From Sipunculus nudus (lineage: Eukaryota > Annelida > Sipuncula > Golfingiida > Sipunculidae): a stretch of 64,000 nucleotides of DNA. The notes below the pieces were generated by a model that ran no database searches, was not told the origin of the DNA, and was given only the letters and a program-made list of their open reading frames with translations. The stretch is taken from the NCBI GenBank assembly GCA_026874595.1, contig CM049320.1:39432714-39496713 (forward strand), given 5' to 3'. Below are positions 26,346 through 40,764 of this stretch, piece after piece. The position numbers and the translations under genes are program-made. The stretch's first letter is position 1. Each line of letters opens with the position of its first letter.

Positions 26346-28127
26346 AGGAAAAGATTTTACTAGATATTTTAACTGTGGGCTTATCAATCAAGTAAATCTT
26401 AGAACTAGAGACCCTGGGGTCTCATTTTGCATTTGTTACCTCTTGGTAATATGGTTAATACAAGTTGACAAGTGGAAAATGGCATTCAATGGTGTTTACC
26501 ACTAATGAACTGGGGCTTCTTCAAGTAACCCCATTTGTCCCACTTAGCGACCTTTACCTTCATCCACGGCAAAGATGGGATCCAGGGAACAAATAATGAT
26601 ACCATGATTTTACTGGTGTACACAATAGGTTTTGGTGACAAATAATACTGAACAAATGTGACATGAAACATTATAAATCAGTTTCTGTTTGTTTACTATG
26701 AGAAGCTAGCTATCAAGTCAGTGAGCCTTTTGTAAGTTACTGACAAGTTGCAAGTCTTTTGCACTACTTAACATCTGATGATTACCATAAGGCCCAGAGG
26801 TTACAAAGGCAGCATACTGTTAACTATGTGCCATACTTTGCATAATGGTGGGGATTAAAAAAATAATTTTGTGAAAGTGAAATACAATTTCAGCAGTTTC
26901 TGAGATATCTGTTGACATAAATTTCTTTATCTATACGATCAGATAACAAAATAGAATTTAATTTACCATGAAGATAGAATTTTAAAAATTACATTCTTGA
27001 AATAGCATTTGGAAAAGACATTACATCAAGTATGTAAACATTTTGTTTTGTGGCTGACTAAATTTGAAGTTCCTTAAATACACCACTTTGAGAGCAAGTT
27101 GACATGATTAATACTTGTTTAATTCTGCTTCATTTCTGTGCTCAGAATCACCACATGGTCGCTATTTCTTTGAAGTTTCATAGAGAAACCATCCTGAAAT
27201 ATTTGACTGAATTTACACTCATATTACACTCCCTTCACTAAGGAATGGTCAACTATGATAAGAACCAAAATATAATTAACCATTCATAATTAATCTTTGA
27301 TAAAAAAGTTTATTTCTGCATTTTAATCAAAGGACCAATAACTCTGCAATGTTTCATGATGATAGCTGCATTAGATGTTGATAAATTTGGGAACAGACAG
27401 AGGATGGCAGATGGAGATGCTTCCCTACCATAGAGTGAACTAAAATAATATGCACTTTCTGGAAAATTAAGGTGTTTGAAAAAATATATAAATCTGCATT
27501 TGACCTTGAAGATAAAGGTCACCAGTTTTATGTATGAACTAGTCCAAGAAATTGGTTGAAACAAGTTTGTCGAATTTGAGGACAAAATATGCAATACTTC
27601 AAAAGTCATGGGGGGGGGGGGGGGGGAGGGGGAGAGAGACAATTTTAAAATGTTATCAATAAGCATTCCATGGAACTGGTATAATAAAACATTAATATGA
27701 GTAACTCTGAAGGATTTTTCAAAAAACAAAACAGCATTTGGAGTTTTAAATCACCAAATGGCCGAAAGGTCTGTCCAAATTTAGCATGGTTGTTATTACA
27801 AAGCGAAAACATATACTGTCAGTCTGTTAGTTAACCATGATCATCAGAGAGCTATAACAATGGCGGCAGGTACTATCAAAAGATTTTTCAAATATGCTGA
27901 ATAACATAAAGCCCCTAAGCAAGTCATATATAATAACTTGACAGCAGGTATATCAGTCAGGTTACTATCTTTTTACCAAAGGCTGGATGGTGGCCAGACT
28001 CATCCTATTTAGGCACCAGAGACCAAGTGAAGAGCCTTTCTGCCCTACTTTACCACAAGGGTGCCTTATTAATGGGTCAGTCCACTTACAGTTAAGAGGG
28101 GTGGTAGGTAGCTCTAAATTCTTCAGG
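26346..28127. other. 3' flank of the oxidoreductase gene, no gene seen
   Basis: Downstream of the stop codon on the gene's strand. Contains a G17 run at 27610-27626 and scattered AATAAA/ATTAAA complements (for example TTTATT near 27309), none of which I can assign as the true polyadenylation site. Confidence 0.5.
27610..27626. repeat. G17 homopolymer
   Basis: Seventeen consecutive G, followed by AGGGGGAGAGAGAGAC. Confidence 0.95.
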
Positions 28128-28354
28128 TCAAGCCAATAAACTGTGCAATACCTCCTGTGTTTCTACAATATACCTTTGTAGTTCTGTTTTGCTTTCCCTT
28201 GTTGTTAACGTCTCTTTGTCTTGATGGCTCTCTGGCTTTGGTAGTTCATACACAAGGTCTATTGGTTTCTTTTGACGGTGAGATTCTTCACAGGCTGTTG
28301 CAATCTGGGAACATCGAAGAGTCTCCTCTGCTGATACACTGAGCTGGACTTTAC
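28128..28354 (-). CDS. Oxidoreductase coding exon 7 and stop (227 bp)
   Basis: Enters after ATTTCCAG with [21 protein letters not shown], then [12 protein letters not shown], which is the family's usual final helix and end. It then continues with a charged tail of about 35 residues to TGA at 28130-28128. The tail is not a family feature that I recognise. A cryptic donor CAAAG|GTATAT (exon base 28174) could replace the last 15 residues if the exon at 22899-22956 is used. Confidence 0.88.
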
Positions 28355-31300
28355 CTGGAAATAGAGAGTTTTACATTTTTACTTCATCCTCCTAGGAACT
28401 AGCATGACTAACATAATAATTATAACATTTAATCACACAAATCTGGATTATTTCTGAACGAAGAATGCAAAATATGTCCCTCCATAATTCTTCTGATTCC
28501 GCCAATTTTTGATATTACCTCGGCCAAAAGGTATGCATTTATCCCCCTTTGTGTGTGTTGTTGACAACATTACTCATGCAATCATGAACTGAATCTCATG
28601 ATATTTTCAGGGCCTCTTGGGAATGGGCAAATGATGAATCGGTAAGGTTTTAGTGTGAATCAGGCACATGATCCGGATTCAGGAACGTCATCAAGGAATA
28701 TTCACAAATGTACAGGCACTTATGCATGAAAGAATTTGGGAATATGGGCTAAATAAGTGAATGCCAAGACAGTTTTGGGATCATTCCACAACAGGAACCC
28801 CAACATGATGGAGGCTTGAGTTTCTTAGAATAGTTTACTAGTCTTAGTACCCAAAATCCTCAACAGATGTTACTGTGCTAAAGTTCATTTCATCTCTATC
28901 CATGTGTAACTTAGCAGTTTGTAAATTTTTCCCCTCTCGCTATGAGCTTTAATAAATTCTTATATAAATATTATTTTAACTAATTCTTGTGGTAACACAA
29001 CCAATGGCTAAACCATCAGATCTCAAGACTGTACATATATGAATTAAAACTTTTAGTTTTTTTTGTATTATAATGATCTGTCTAAAATGAAAATCAAAAG
29101 GGAAACGATAGGTGTCCATTTTATCAAAGTAAAAATATCTGTGACAATTCAATTAATTTTGAGCTATTACAGATGTCATCCCTTTACATCCCTTAGTAAA
29201 TATAATTACCACAGAATCTATACCTGAAATTCATTATTCACCAAAAGAACATGCAAGACATTCATGTTGTAACTGCCAAAAACTTATTTTCTTTATGAAT
29301 AATCAAATTTTTTTCATGAATATTCATAATTTTCCTGATGAATATTCATAATTTGTTTGATGGATATTCATATATGTTAATTAAGAGTACACAGACCTTC
29401 CACCGCATCCAAGAAGTGGTCAAGACTGTTGATGTAGCTGTCTGCGTATCTCTGTGGGAAGGAATATTTAAGACAGTCCTTGTTGGTTCCTTTATTTGTG
29501 TAAGACACCACCCCTGTCGGTCGCTGGTCTCCACTAATTATCACCCCACTAGAGCCGAACACCTGCAAAAACATGTATCAAAATTCAAACTGAAGCCAGA
29601 AAAGTCATTCGAAAATTACGTTTAAATCCTGCTATATTTTACTATTATTTGAGAATTCGGACATGGTCTAAAAAAGTGTTATTCCACTATAAAATTTGAC
29701 AATTCATGTCCCCTTGCAAAAAAAGTTTTTTTCTGCAGATGGTTTCTCCCTAAAAACTGTCCTCTGAGTATTTTTGTATCCCATCCCAGTCATACCCTTA
29801 TATTCACACTAATTTCTAATAAAGGTTAAAATGAGATTAATGTAAAAAGACTCAGCTTTCATGCTAATATGAAAGACTCAACCTGCAAAAATTTAAATTT
29901 CAGGCCCATATAATGCTTAATATAAAATACTCTCAACCTGCAAAAAAATAAAATTTCAAAATTTAATTTCAGACCCATTTTATGCTAATGTAAAAAGACT
30001 CAACCTGCAAAAAATTTAAATTTTAGGCCAATATCATGCTAATGTAAAGACTACATCTGCAAAAAAAAAAAAAAGCTCATTTCAGGTTAATGTAAAATAC
30101 TCTAGAACATGCAAAAAAAAAAATAAATTTCCCGCCATTTTCATGATAATGTAAAAGACTCAACCTGCAAAAAAACTAGAATACGGGTAGTTGAAAAACG
30201 ACTACATGTATCCGCTGAAATCAGAAAGGGACGGGTGAAGCGATGCATGGATTGAGTGGCTAAGGGAAATAGACAGGATGTTTTTTCATATAAGCATGGA
30301 TGACGCGAAACCAGAGTTTGACAGGTGAAGTGAGACAGGGATTGAGTGGCAAGGGGAAATAGAGAGAGGTGTGTTGCATAAATGCATGGACATCTGCAGC
30401 AGAAATGTGCAAAATTTTAGGCAGATAAGTCAAACCACTGAAGAGATATGAGTGATTTTGTCCCACAGCAGACAAACAGACAGACGCTGTGCAAAAATGG
30501 TTGCAGGTGGCGCCACCAGTTTTGCATATGATAAAGAGCTATGTGAGATCTATACACATGCAAAATATTTGCCCAATCGGTCAGACGGTTCATGATAAGA
30601 GCTTGGATGTCTGCAACATAAAAGTGAATGTAGGTGGTGCCATCTGTCATAAAATCCAGGAAGCTATCCAGGATGAATACACATGCAAAATTTCAGGTGT
30701 ATAAGTCCATTCACTGCAGAGACATGAGTGATTTTATCACAAGGAAGATGAACATATGTACAGTGTGCAAAATGGTTGGAGGTGGCGCCACCATTTTTTA
30801 TGTATGTTATAAAGCTATCCAAGGGCTACAATTGTGCAAAAAATTTTTCCTGATTGGTCAAATGAGTCCAAAGATATGTGGATTAATGTGTCAAAACACA
30901 CGCACAGATGGATGCACTGGAGAGAGGAAAGGTCAGAGGTCAACTCAAAATATTTTGGCACCAGTTCACATATGACCCTATAATCGTGAAAAGTTTAGGA
31001 AAAATCTGTCCAGTGGTCTCAGAGTTCTATTCCTGAAACGAACGCAGCGGTGGCGGAACCCGGTGCAAAATTTCTTTTGGCGGATACAATTAAATTTGAG
31101 GCCAAATTTCATGCTTATGTAAAACATTCTGAACCTGCCAAAAATAAATTTCAGGTCCATTTCATGCCTTTATGACAATATTATGAAATTCTTGAATATT
31201 TAAATTTTACATCTCCCAATTGAATTTCTTGAGGTTTTAGGGACCTTATAGGGTTGTGCTGACCATTTAAATTACATATCTTACTTACCTCTAATCTTTG

Positions 31301-34300
31301 GTCATATCCATATGAGGCATTTCTACTGAGGTCGATTGTTGCTATGACACCACTTGGGAAGTTCATAATGATAGCAACAGTATCTACATCGTCCATGTCG
31401 GAAATTTCCTTCAGGTGAGCATGAGCCTGTGTGTAAACTCGTTCCGGCCATTCATCAAGAATCCAACACACCATATCTATGTCATGTACTGCACAATCAT
31501 GGAACATTCCACCTGAAAACATAAAAAACAATAAAAAGAAAGTAAATCCAGAGACTGCAAGGTTTTGCACTGGGTGGTAAAAACGAAGATTGTAATGACT
31601 AAATCAAATGAATTTTACATTAGTTTTCCATGATACTTTACCACATATAACAAGGGCACTGCAAAGCGGAGCATCCCCTCGCATGGGAGCATAATGATAT
31701 GGTTTGTATTAAGCAAGTGTTAAAATGAGGAGGGGAGGTGTCTGAGCTTGAGCTTTGACGTCAAACTCAATAAGTTGTACGTGCATTGGTGGGTTAGGCA
31801 TATGTGAAGGAGAAAGCTTAAGATCAAATGATTTGGCTTAAAATTGATCAATAAGGTATATTGAGACAGATGGGAAGACGGACAGGAAGACTTGGGTCCA
31901 TAAGCTTTTTCAAGAAGTGGGTGCTGTGGCTGTGACCTTTGACCCTGTGACCTCAAAACAGAAAGGTTTCTTCATCCATAGGTGGGTAAATCATATGTGT
32001 GAGATGAAAGATTTGTGTCAAATGGTTTAGCTTAAAAAGGGTCCACAAGCTTTTCAAGAATCAGGTGCTGTGGCCGTGACCTTTGACCCCATGACCTCAA
32101 AATCAATAGGTTTCTTCATCTAATGGTGGGTGAGCCATATGTGCAAGATGAAAGGTTTAGCTCAAACAGTTTTGCTTGAAATAGATCCACAAGCTTTTTC
32201 AAGAAGTGGGTGCTGTGGTTGTGACCTTTGACCTCAAAATCGATAGGTTTCTTCATCCATGGGTGTGTAAGCCATATGAGAGAGATAAAAGGTTTTGGGC
32301 AAACAGTTTGGCTTGAAATTGATCCACAAGGCAATTTCGGACGGACGGACAGGCGGACAGACGGACAGATGGACAGACACACAAACAGAGGCATTACTAT
32401 ATCCCTTGCAAGGGGATAATAATCATTACCTAAAATTTTAGGTATTCTAACAGAGATATTGACTGTTTACCTAAGATTGTTTGGTCTTATCATGGAGGTA
32501 GCTGCTGTTTACTTGCGATTTTCAGGTATTCTGTTAGAGATAGCTGAAGGCTACCTGGGATTTTCAGGTATTCTGTTAGAGATAGCTGATGGCTACCTGC
32601 GATTTTCAGGTATTCTGTTAGAGATAGCTGATGGCTACCTGCGATTTTCAGGTATTCTGTTAGAGATAGCTGATGGCTACCTGCGATTTTCAGGTATTCT
32701 GTTAGAGGTAGTGCATGGTTACCTGAGATTTTCAGGTATTCTGTTAGAGGTAGTGCATGGTTACCTGAGATTTTCAGGTAATCTATTAGAGGTAGTGGAT
32801 GGTTACCTGAGATTTTCAGGTATTCTATTAGAGGCAGTGGATGGTTACCTGAGATTTTCAGGTATTCTATTAGAGGTAGTGGATGGTTACCTGAGATTTT
32901 TAGGTATTCTATTAGAGGTAGTGGATGGTTACCTGAGATTTTCAGGTATTCTATTAGAGATAGCTGGTGGTTACCTGAGATTTTTAGGTATTCTAGCGGA
33001 GGTAGTGGATGATCTCGGCTGCAAGTCTTCACCATGTGTACCTTCCCGAACTCTCCATCCTGGACACGAGAACGCAAAATGCTGACGCTGGGATCAAACC
33101 TCCTGCAATATATCAAACATGTCTTCCATGTCTTCAAGAAATCAGCACACTGTGGTCGCTTTCATAATCAAGAGGTTAAGATTTTATGATTTTCACTTTT
33201 TCATAATTTTGCTTTGATGTCACTCACCATATAATAACCAATTATATTCATTATTTTATATAATTATATGAATACCCAAAGGAACACCTTAATAGTCTTA
33301 TTGCCTTCTTCATTATTGGTTGATAAAATAAAAGGTCTGATATTATTTATAAACATTCGTTTGATTTAGAGGTAACATTAAAATATGTTGTTTATAATAA
33401 TAATAATAATTTTTTTCCAAGTGTACAGGCCTCCGGCCTATAGAAACCTATAATCAAAAGAACATTAATTACTTTTTATGTGTTAGTTTGTGGTGCTTAA
33501 CCTTGGTGATGCAAATTATAAATTAAATGAAAATACAATTGGAAGTAACTAATTGTTACAAAAAAGATAATTGATTTTTCTGGGCACTGCAGGTACCATA
33601 GTATCCCCAGACAATTGATCCCCCCTCCCTTTAAGAATAGCCCCCCCCCCCCCCCCCCCCATCTTCATCAGCATATACTGACACTTAGCAAGCGATTATG
33701 GTTTCTTCCATCTATCAACTAGAGAAACAATATTTTTCACCAAATATGGAGGCCAATATGTTGAATCTCTCTTGAGAAAAGAGCATTCATTTATCTTACA
33801 GATAGTTAAGTAGGTGGCGCCACCTGTCTGGTTGACAAGAAAACTTTCCCAGATGGATGGACATGCCAAAATTTTAGACCAATACCTTGAACAAATCCGG
33901 AGATATGCGTAATTTTCACCCAAAGCACATGTACAGATGGACGCCACGCTAAAACTATTGCAGATGGCACCACCAGTCTTGAGTACAAAATTTAAGGAGT
34001 CTAAGATCTATGGATATGCACATTTTTAGGCCAACAGGGCAAATCACTCCTCATAAAAGAGTATTAATTTATTCTACAAAAATGGGAAGGTAGGTGGCGC
34101 CACCTGTATGGTTTATTAAAAAACTTTCCAAGATGGATGGACGTATGTAAGTCAAGTTTGAAACCCATATATCAATCCAAGCTGGAGTTATAAACAGGAA
34201 ATGAATTTTTGGACAGGTGGCTTCTGTGACCTTCACCTTTGCCCTTGTGACCTAAAAATGGATAGGGGTCTTCCTCTATTGGCAGGTGAACTATATCAGC

Positions 34301-37300
34301 AAGATAAAAGGTCTGAGATGAAAAGTTTGGCTGAAAATGCATCCACAATCTTTTCAAAGATGTGTGTCATGTGACCTTGACCTTTGCCCTCATTACCTCA
34401 AAATCAATAAGAATCTTGTTTTTTTTATTAGACTGGCCCAGTCCATGAAATAGTTATGACTTAACTGTTGCTTCTGACAGAGAAATCAAATGTTCCAGCG
34501 TTGAATTGCACTTAGTATCGGTACCCCCATCTTGCGACAACTCATATTACTAATTTTTCCACAATCTGACCCTCTTATTTCATGGACTGGTAATCTTGGT
34601 CGGTGAACTATATGTTCAAGATATAAGGTCTGAGACGTGAAAGTTTGGCTGAAAATGCATCCACAATCTTTTCAAAGATGTGTGTCTTAAGAACTTCACC
34701 TTTGACCTCATGACCCTAGAACCTATAGGGTTCTTACTTTAGTGGTGGGCCATACATAAGCCATGTTTGAAATCCATATGGCTTTGAACACTGGAGATAT
34801 CATAAGAGGTGTGTGATTTTCACCAAATATAGAAATATTAAAGGTCACAGCCACTCTCATGGTAAAGGTCATGACCCAAATTTAAATAGACCTCATCCCA
34901 TAACCCATCTCTCTACATGTTCATATTAAGAAAGAAATCAGTCCATTAGTTAGTTTTTGACTTATAATGCTCACAGTATTGTCAAGTGGCAATTATGGGG
35001 GTATTAAAAGGCGTAAAAACAAGAAAAGGGTTGTAGGTGGCGTCACCAGTTTCTAACATATCCCAAGGCTATCCAAGATCTTCAGTCATCTTGATTTTTG
35101 AGCCAGTCCATGCAAGCTTTCTTAAGATATTTAAGAATTTGTTTATTTTCAGCAAAAATGGACCTATTCAAGGTCAAGGTCACTCTCCTAGCAAAGGTCA
35201 TAACCCCATTTTAAATAGGCTTTGTCCTCTTACCTATATCTATACAAATGTAAAGTTTGAAAAAGATCAGTGAAATATTTTTTGAGTTATCCCGCTCACA
35301 AGATTTTTCTGTGGTGGCGGGACCTTCGTTAAACCATAGTATCCCGACTTTGTCTGGGGATACAATAAATAATAAGATAAAATAAGTAACAGTTTGTATA
35401 TATGTGTGTAAGACTTACATATACAAGCATTTGAAACAGCACTCTAACGTATAATGGATAGCAACTCTAAACAATCGCACATGTATAGGACATATTTACA
35501 AATTCATGCTGAATCACAAGGCAGTATATGTGCTGCCATCTACTGTCAGATAGGTGTATCAACTACACTTATCTCTGGCCATTTATTAAGTAAACAAGAA
35601 AACTGAAGTCCGGGTTATTGCTTAAAAGCCACACATAGGTAGCAGAATTGTTAAGGATATCTACTACAGTATAAATTTGGAAAAAAACTTTAAAAAAGTA
35701 AATGTTAATATATATTACCAGAGGTATATTTTAAACTAATTCTTGTTCAATATGGAATTCTTTTTTTTATATTTATGTGTGCAAACATTAAACAATCAAC
35801 GCTAAATAATTTCATCCTATATGTATTCAGTATGACAAAGCTGAAGAAGGATGTCCATTTCATTTCCAACTAAACATTCGCCTAATAATTTTAAATTATA
35901 AATATTAACTGCTGTTGTTATCTATTGTATCAGTCTTTGACATGCAAAACTGAAGGAAGGGAAGATACAGTGGTTGCCTATTAATTTTTAGGACATTTAA
36001 TTCCTGATATTTGCAATAGGGGAATTATCACAATAAAATAAAACCTTTGAAAAAAAAATATATAAGGCAAGTTGAAAGAAGAACATTGTTATTTGATATA
36101 ATAAAACTTTTACATTCACAGATTGCTATTTAAATTATTTCAGATCTTTCAAATTATATACCATTAATGAACAATATTGTTCGATGTAATTTTGGTCCCT
36201 GTCGAATTATTAAGATTTTGCACACATTTTATTTCAGATGAATAATTCATATAATATTGAATAATATTTGATAACTTTGTGAAGATTATTTTTAATATGG
36301 TATGATCGAGAAAATGGAACCTTCACAAAACATTGAAATTGGGGAAGTTCACAAAATTTTACCCCACAAAAATGAAGCCATCCACAGTATCAACATGGAT
36401 GATCACCTCTGTAGGTTGAGTGTTTTATTCATGACAATTTTATTTATGCAATAATTTTCCTTTCACAAACATCACAAATTTGAAAACCTCTTGAACAATA
36501 AGCCAATCATGGTAACCACCGTAATTCAAATTCATATCTTCCGCCTGTTAATGGCATCCTAAAATTTGTTGATTATACCTTTGTGTATAATTCATAAAGT
36601 TTTTTTTTTTAAATGTGATGGTGTATTTAGATGTAAATGTTTGTGATAATGCTACTGTACTCAGATCTCTTGAATTTTGATTCAGCTGCAATATTAAAAC
36701 ATCTTAATTTTTATCTGTGTACACTTAAAAAATTTGTTACACTTGTAATATTAGGCCAAAAAGAAGGTATGGTTCTCTGGCACATTATTTCAGAAATGAG
36801 TGCAGGTGGGCAGGTTTTTTTTTATTAACTTTATGTATGTTTCAATAAAAATTTATATGATCAGGAAAAGCATGATTTTAACATAATTTTTTTTTCTTAA
36901 AAGGTAAAAGCACTACATAACAAAGGAAAAACTTATCTAAATTGTATTTTTATCTTCTTTAAAGATGAAAATCAAAATCAAAATTTTAGATTGGGGGGGG
37001 GGGGGGGGGAGGGGTGTGTTAAATTTGAAGTGGGCGATGCCTGAGAACCATACCTATTATTTCTTTTTTGCATTTTAAAAAGGAACAGAGAGGTTGTATG
37101 TAACTGATGGCTATTTCATTTAATTTTTCCACTGTCTTTTTTCACTCTCTGAACTTTCAATATAACATCAATGACAACTTTGAAATGTGTTTTTCCCTTT
37201 GTAATGCCTTTATTACATATACACCAGAGGGTTCTGAAGTCGTAGTGACAAAAAAGAAAACTTTCAAGAAATGTATACAAATTAAGAGCACCTAAATAAA

Positions 37301-40300
37301 TGTTCTGATCTTCAGGGAAACTTTTTTCAAGTCCAGTGAAAGAAAAATTAATATATACAACTAAAAGTGCTTTGATAAATGCTCTGATAGTCAGGAAAAT
37401 CATGAGTTGAAAGTACATTCTTACCCTGCATTCTTAACTGCTGGTTTGTTTAGCTAGTTTGTTGTCACTTTAACACCAGGGGCTATTACTATCTGAAGGC
37501 CAAAAATCAGACTGATATGGGTGGAGTGTCACAGGTTTTAAAACTTGGAGCTGGATGCACAATATGACATCACACTCTCATTGGTCTCATTACAATTCTT
37601 GGCCCTGTGCCAGGCCTGGTGGTGAAACCCAGAGGATCTTGCTATAAAAGCAGCAGTTTAAGGGAAGGAGTTCTGCAGCTTGTAACTGCTGCATGAGGAG
37701 TGTAAAGAGTTGTGAGCAGCCCTGGTAACTACCTGTTGAAGGAACACAGCAGTGGCTTCCCAGCTGCTTCAGCCTCCTCATAACACAGCCTGGTGCTCTG
37801 GATATCCTCTGCAATTGGCTTCTCACAGAAAACAGCCTTACCTATGAAAAGAACAGACAGCAGAAACATGAGAATAAATAGAGAAGGTTGAAACTGGTAT
37901 TTCCTTTAAACTCTTTCAGTAAGGTTTCCCATTTATGGATGGTAAGTAGTAAATGTACAGGATATAGATATAATGTATAATTACTAAAACAAATACCCCC
38001 CCCTTACTAGGACGAGTTTTTGCAGTGTTTTCACAAAATTTTTAGGGCTAAGCCCCACTTCCATGTGATGTGGACCTTTGTAGGGTATACGCCCTCAGTG
38101 AAATTGGAATCCACCCCTCCCTCCCCTTCCCATAATCCTGGATCTGCCCCTATCTGTAGAAATGAAGTCTGTCTGACTGATAACATAATAAAATCAGTTG
38201 ATTGTTGGTTTGTTTTATATATGTTAACCAGGCTAATATGAAATTATTATCGATACTTGATGATGGATTATTTGATAGTTATCGTTACTTGGATCATGCA
38301 TGAAAATGATTACCTTTTCCAACAGGATTTACTCATCTTTTTTATAGTGCTGAAGGTTTTGTCCTGTGGAAACATTTTGTCAAACATTTGGTGTAGCCAT
38401 ATTTAGTTTCAATCAGAAATTTGACACACTACCAGGAAGTCATTTAGAATACTGTAGATCCCCATTTTATGGCCGTGCACCTATTTATAGCCACACCCTT
38501 GGTATGCAAGGCCCCTTCAAGGAGATACTATTATTGAACTAGATACTATGTGAACATCTATGGGCTGGCAATAATCCACTTTAGAAAACCATGATTTTTG
38601 CTAGAATTGACTAAAATCCACTTTTAAAATCAATTTGGAAAAAAAAAAGAATTTTGTCACCTATCTGATAATATAAACTATGAAAACAGTATTTCAGAAC
38701 ATTTCATCCTTTGTTATCCAATGCAATTATTAGTCTAGATTAGAAGTAAACACAATAATTTGTTCTTCTAAATCTGTAAACACCTATTTCAGATCAACAG
38801 CTTCATCCCATTGCAAACCTTTGGAGAAATGGACTGGTTCTCTTACTATAACAATATTCTTGATTTAAGTGGTTTGGACACATGTACATGGCACTCCACT
38901 GTAATGAATAATATCAACTATCAATTAGAAGGATTTTGTTATTACAATGTAATCATTGATAAATTTGATTTCAGATTAATAATATATGAGCCAAAAAGTT
39001 ACAATACTAGTATGCCTGTATACCCTTTATTTCTGTCAGCTGTTCCCTTTATTTGTCTAACAATATCCGATTCCAATGATGCAAGCCTGTGCCATGCAAT
39101 GTCTGAATTAAGATTAAGCCTTAGCTTTAGCTTTTTCTATGCTTTTTAATAAATTATATTTTAGCATGTTAATTTTATGCAACATTATGTTCACTACTGA
39201 TGTGTTGCCATGCCATATTTCATGATAATTCAGCAGATTGATAATGTAATAACATATTTATGAATGATATACTTGAAAATGTCCAGGTTGTCCTGGACCT
39301 TTTTTGTGACCAAATAAGCCAACCCGTCAACTGAAAAAGTGTTATACTGTGTGGTGAAATATAAGAGTATTAAATTCTATTGTAGTGCAGTGTGCTTTTG
39401 AGTCTTGTAATACTATCAACACAAGTTGGCCAATCCCTTAAACACAAATTTATTCATTTAAAATAATCAAATATCAAAAGATATTCAATTTGAGCATAGT
39501 ATGCAATCCATGTAAAGGTCAGTGGGAATGTGAAACTTGATGAAAAATTATTTCACATTGTGATAATACAACATTTGTATTTGATGATTTAATTTGATAA
39601 AATAAAAAAAAATGACTGCTCAACATTAAAACATTTTTATTACTTTTCTTTACTGGTTTAAATCAGGACTTTTAATCATACCAGCCCTGAAACACATGGA
39701 TTCTAAAATGAAAAATTCTGAAAGTGAAACCATGATAACAGGATAGTACCTGTGGACCTAATCAAAGCAGCACTGCTAATTCCCTGGTTTTTTTTTCATA
39801 AAAGTCAATTTGTCTTTCTTTCAATACTTACCCAAACTATGCCTGTTGGCAATCCATCAAGACACTCCATGTACTCGTATTAAATAGTAATTTGTATTAG
39901 GCTTGGACCTCTCCCACTACTAACCTATTTCAACAGAACAGCCTTTCTACTTAAGCTACTCCCTGGAGTGTCTCCAGGCTGCAGCACTATCACCCTTGAT
40001 CCCTCTTCTAGGTACACTTGTGTTCGATCAGTGTTTAAGAAAATGAAACCAAACACTGCCATAAGTGGGTGGTAGGCAACATATTCACTGGCTGGTGCAC
40101 AATCAGTGTTTTTAAGAAATAGAACACAACTAGCTGTTGACCCTATGCAATAGGTTCATGGATGAACATACTGTGATCTCATAGTGGGTAGTTGGAGCAA
40201 AAACAAAGTGGATGCAGACTATGACCATTAAATTTTATACCTGCCAAGGAAAAATTAGGGACTGACCACCAGTAATGAAGCAATGTTTACCTACACTGAA

Positions 40301-40648
40301 TGTTATAATAAGTGAATGTTATGAGTAAGTGAATGTTATATGAAGTTTTTTAAATGATTTCACTGTTTTTATGAGGTATAGTATATCTCAGGGGGTGGGC
40401 AGGGGCGTCAATATAGGGGGATATGGGGGGTATATATACCCCCCACTTTTTGGCAAGGGGGGATGGTCAATGTTATCATCCCCCCCACTTTTAAGAGAAT
40501 AATATTATAATATTGCAAATGAAATATATTAATAAATAAAATTAAAGACTTTGGATCCATTTACTAAAAACTGTTATATCTAAACCTTGCTAAGAATTCA
40601 CAAAATAACTTATTTCTAAAACATTATTATTATTTGAAACATGATTAA

Positions 40649-40694
<46 letters not shown>

Positions 40695-40713
40695 TAATAT
40701 GTCACTCAGAGAC

Positions 40714-40764
<51 letters not shown>

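Noticed and set aside
27310-27729. 139-codon minus-strand frame
   Set aside because: Crosses a G17 run giving Pro, has no recognisable domain and lies in the gene's 3' flank without splice or start context.
32459-33085. 208-codon plus-strand frame with [10 protein letters not shown] repeats
   Set aside because: It is the opposite strand of the exon 4 minisatellite. A 42 bp repeat lacking stops is open on both strands, which also weakens any claim that openness alone proves selection.
37590-37826. 78-codon minus-strand frame over exon 3
   Set aside because: Shadow frame; the family-matching frame reads KAVFCEKP.
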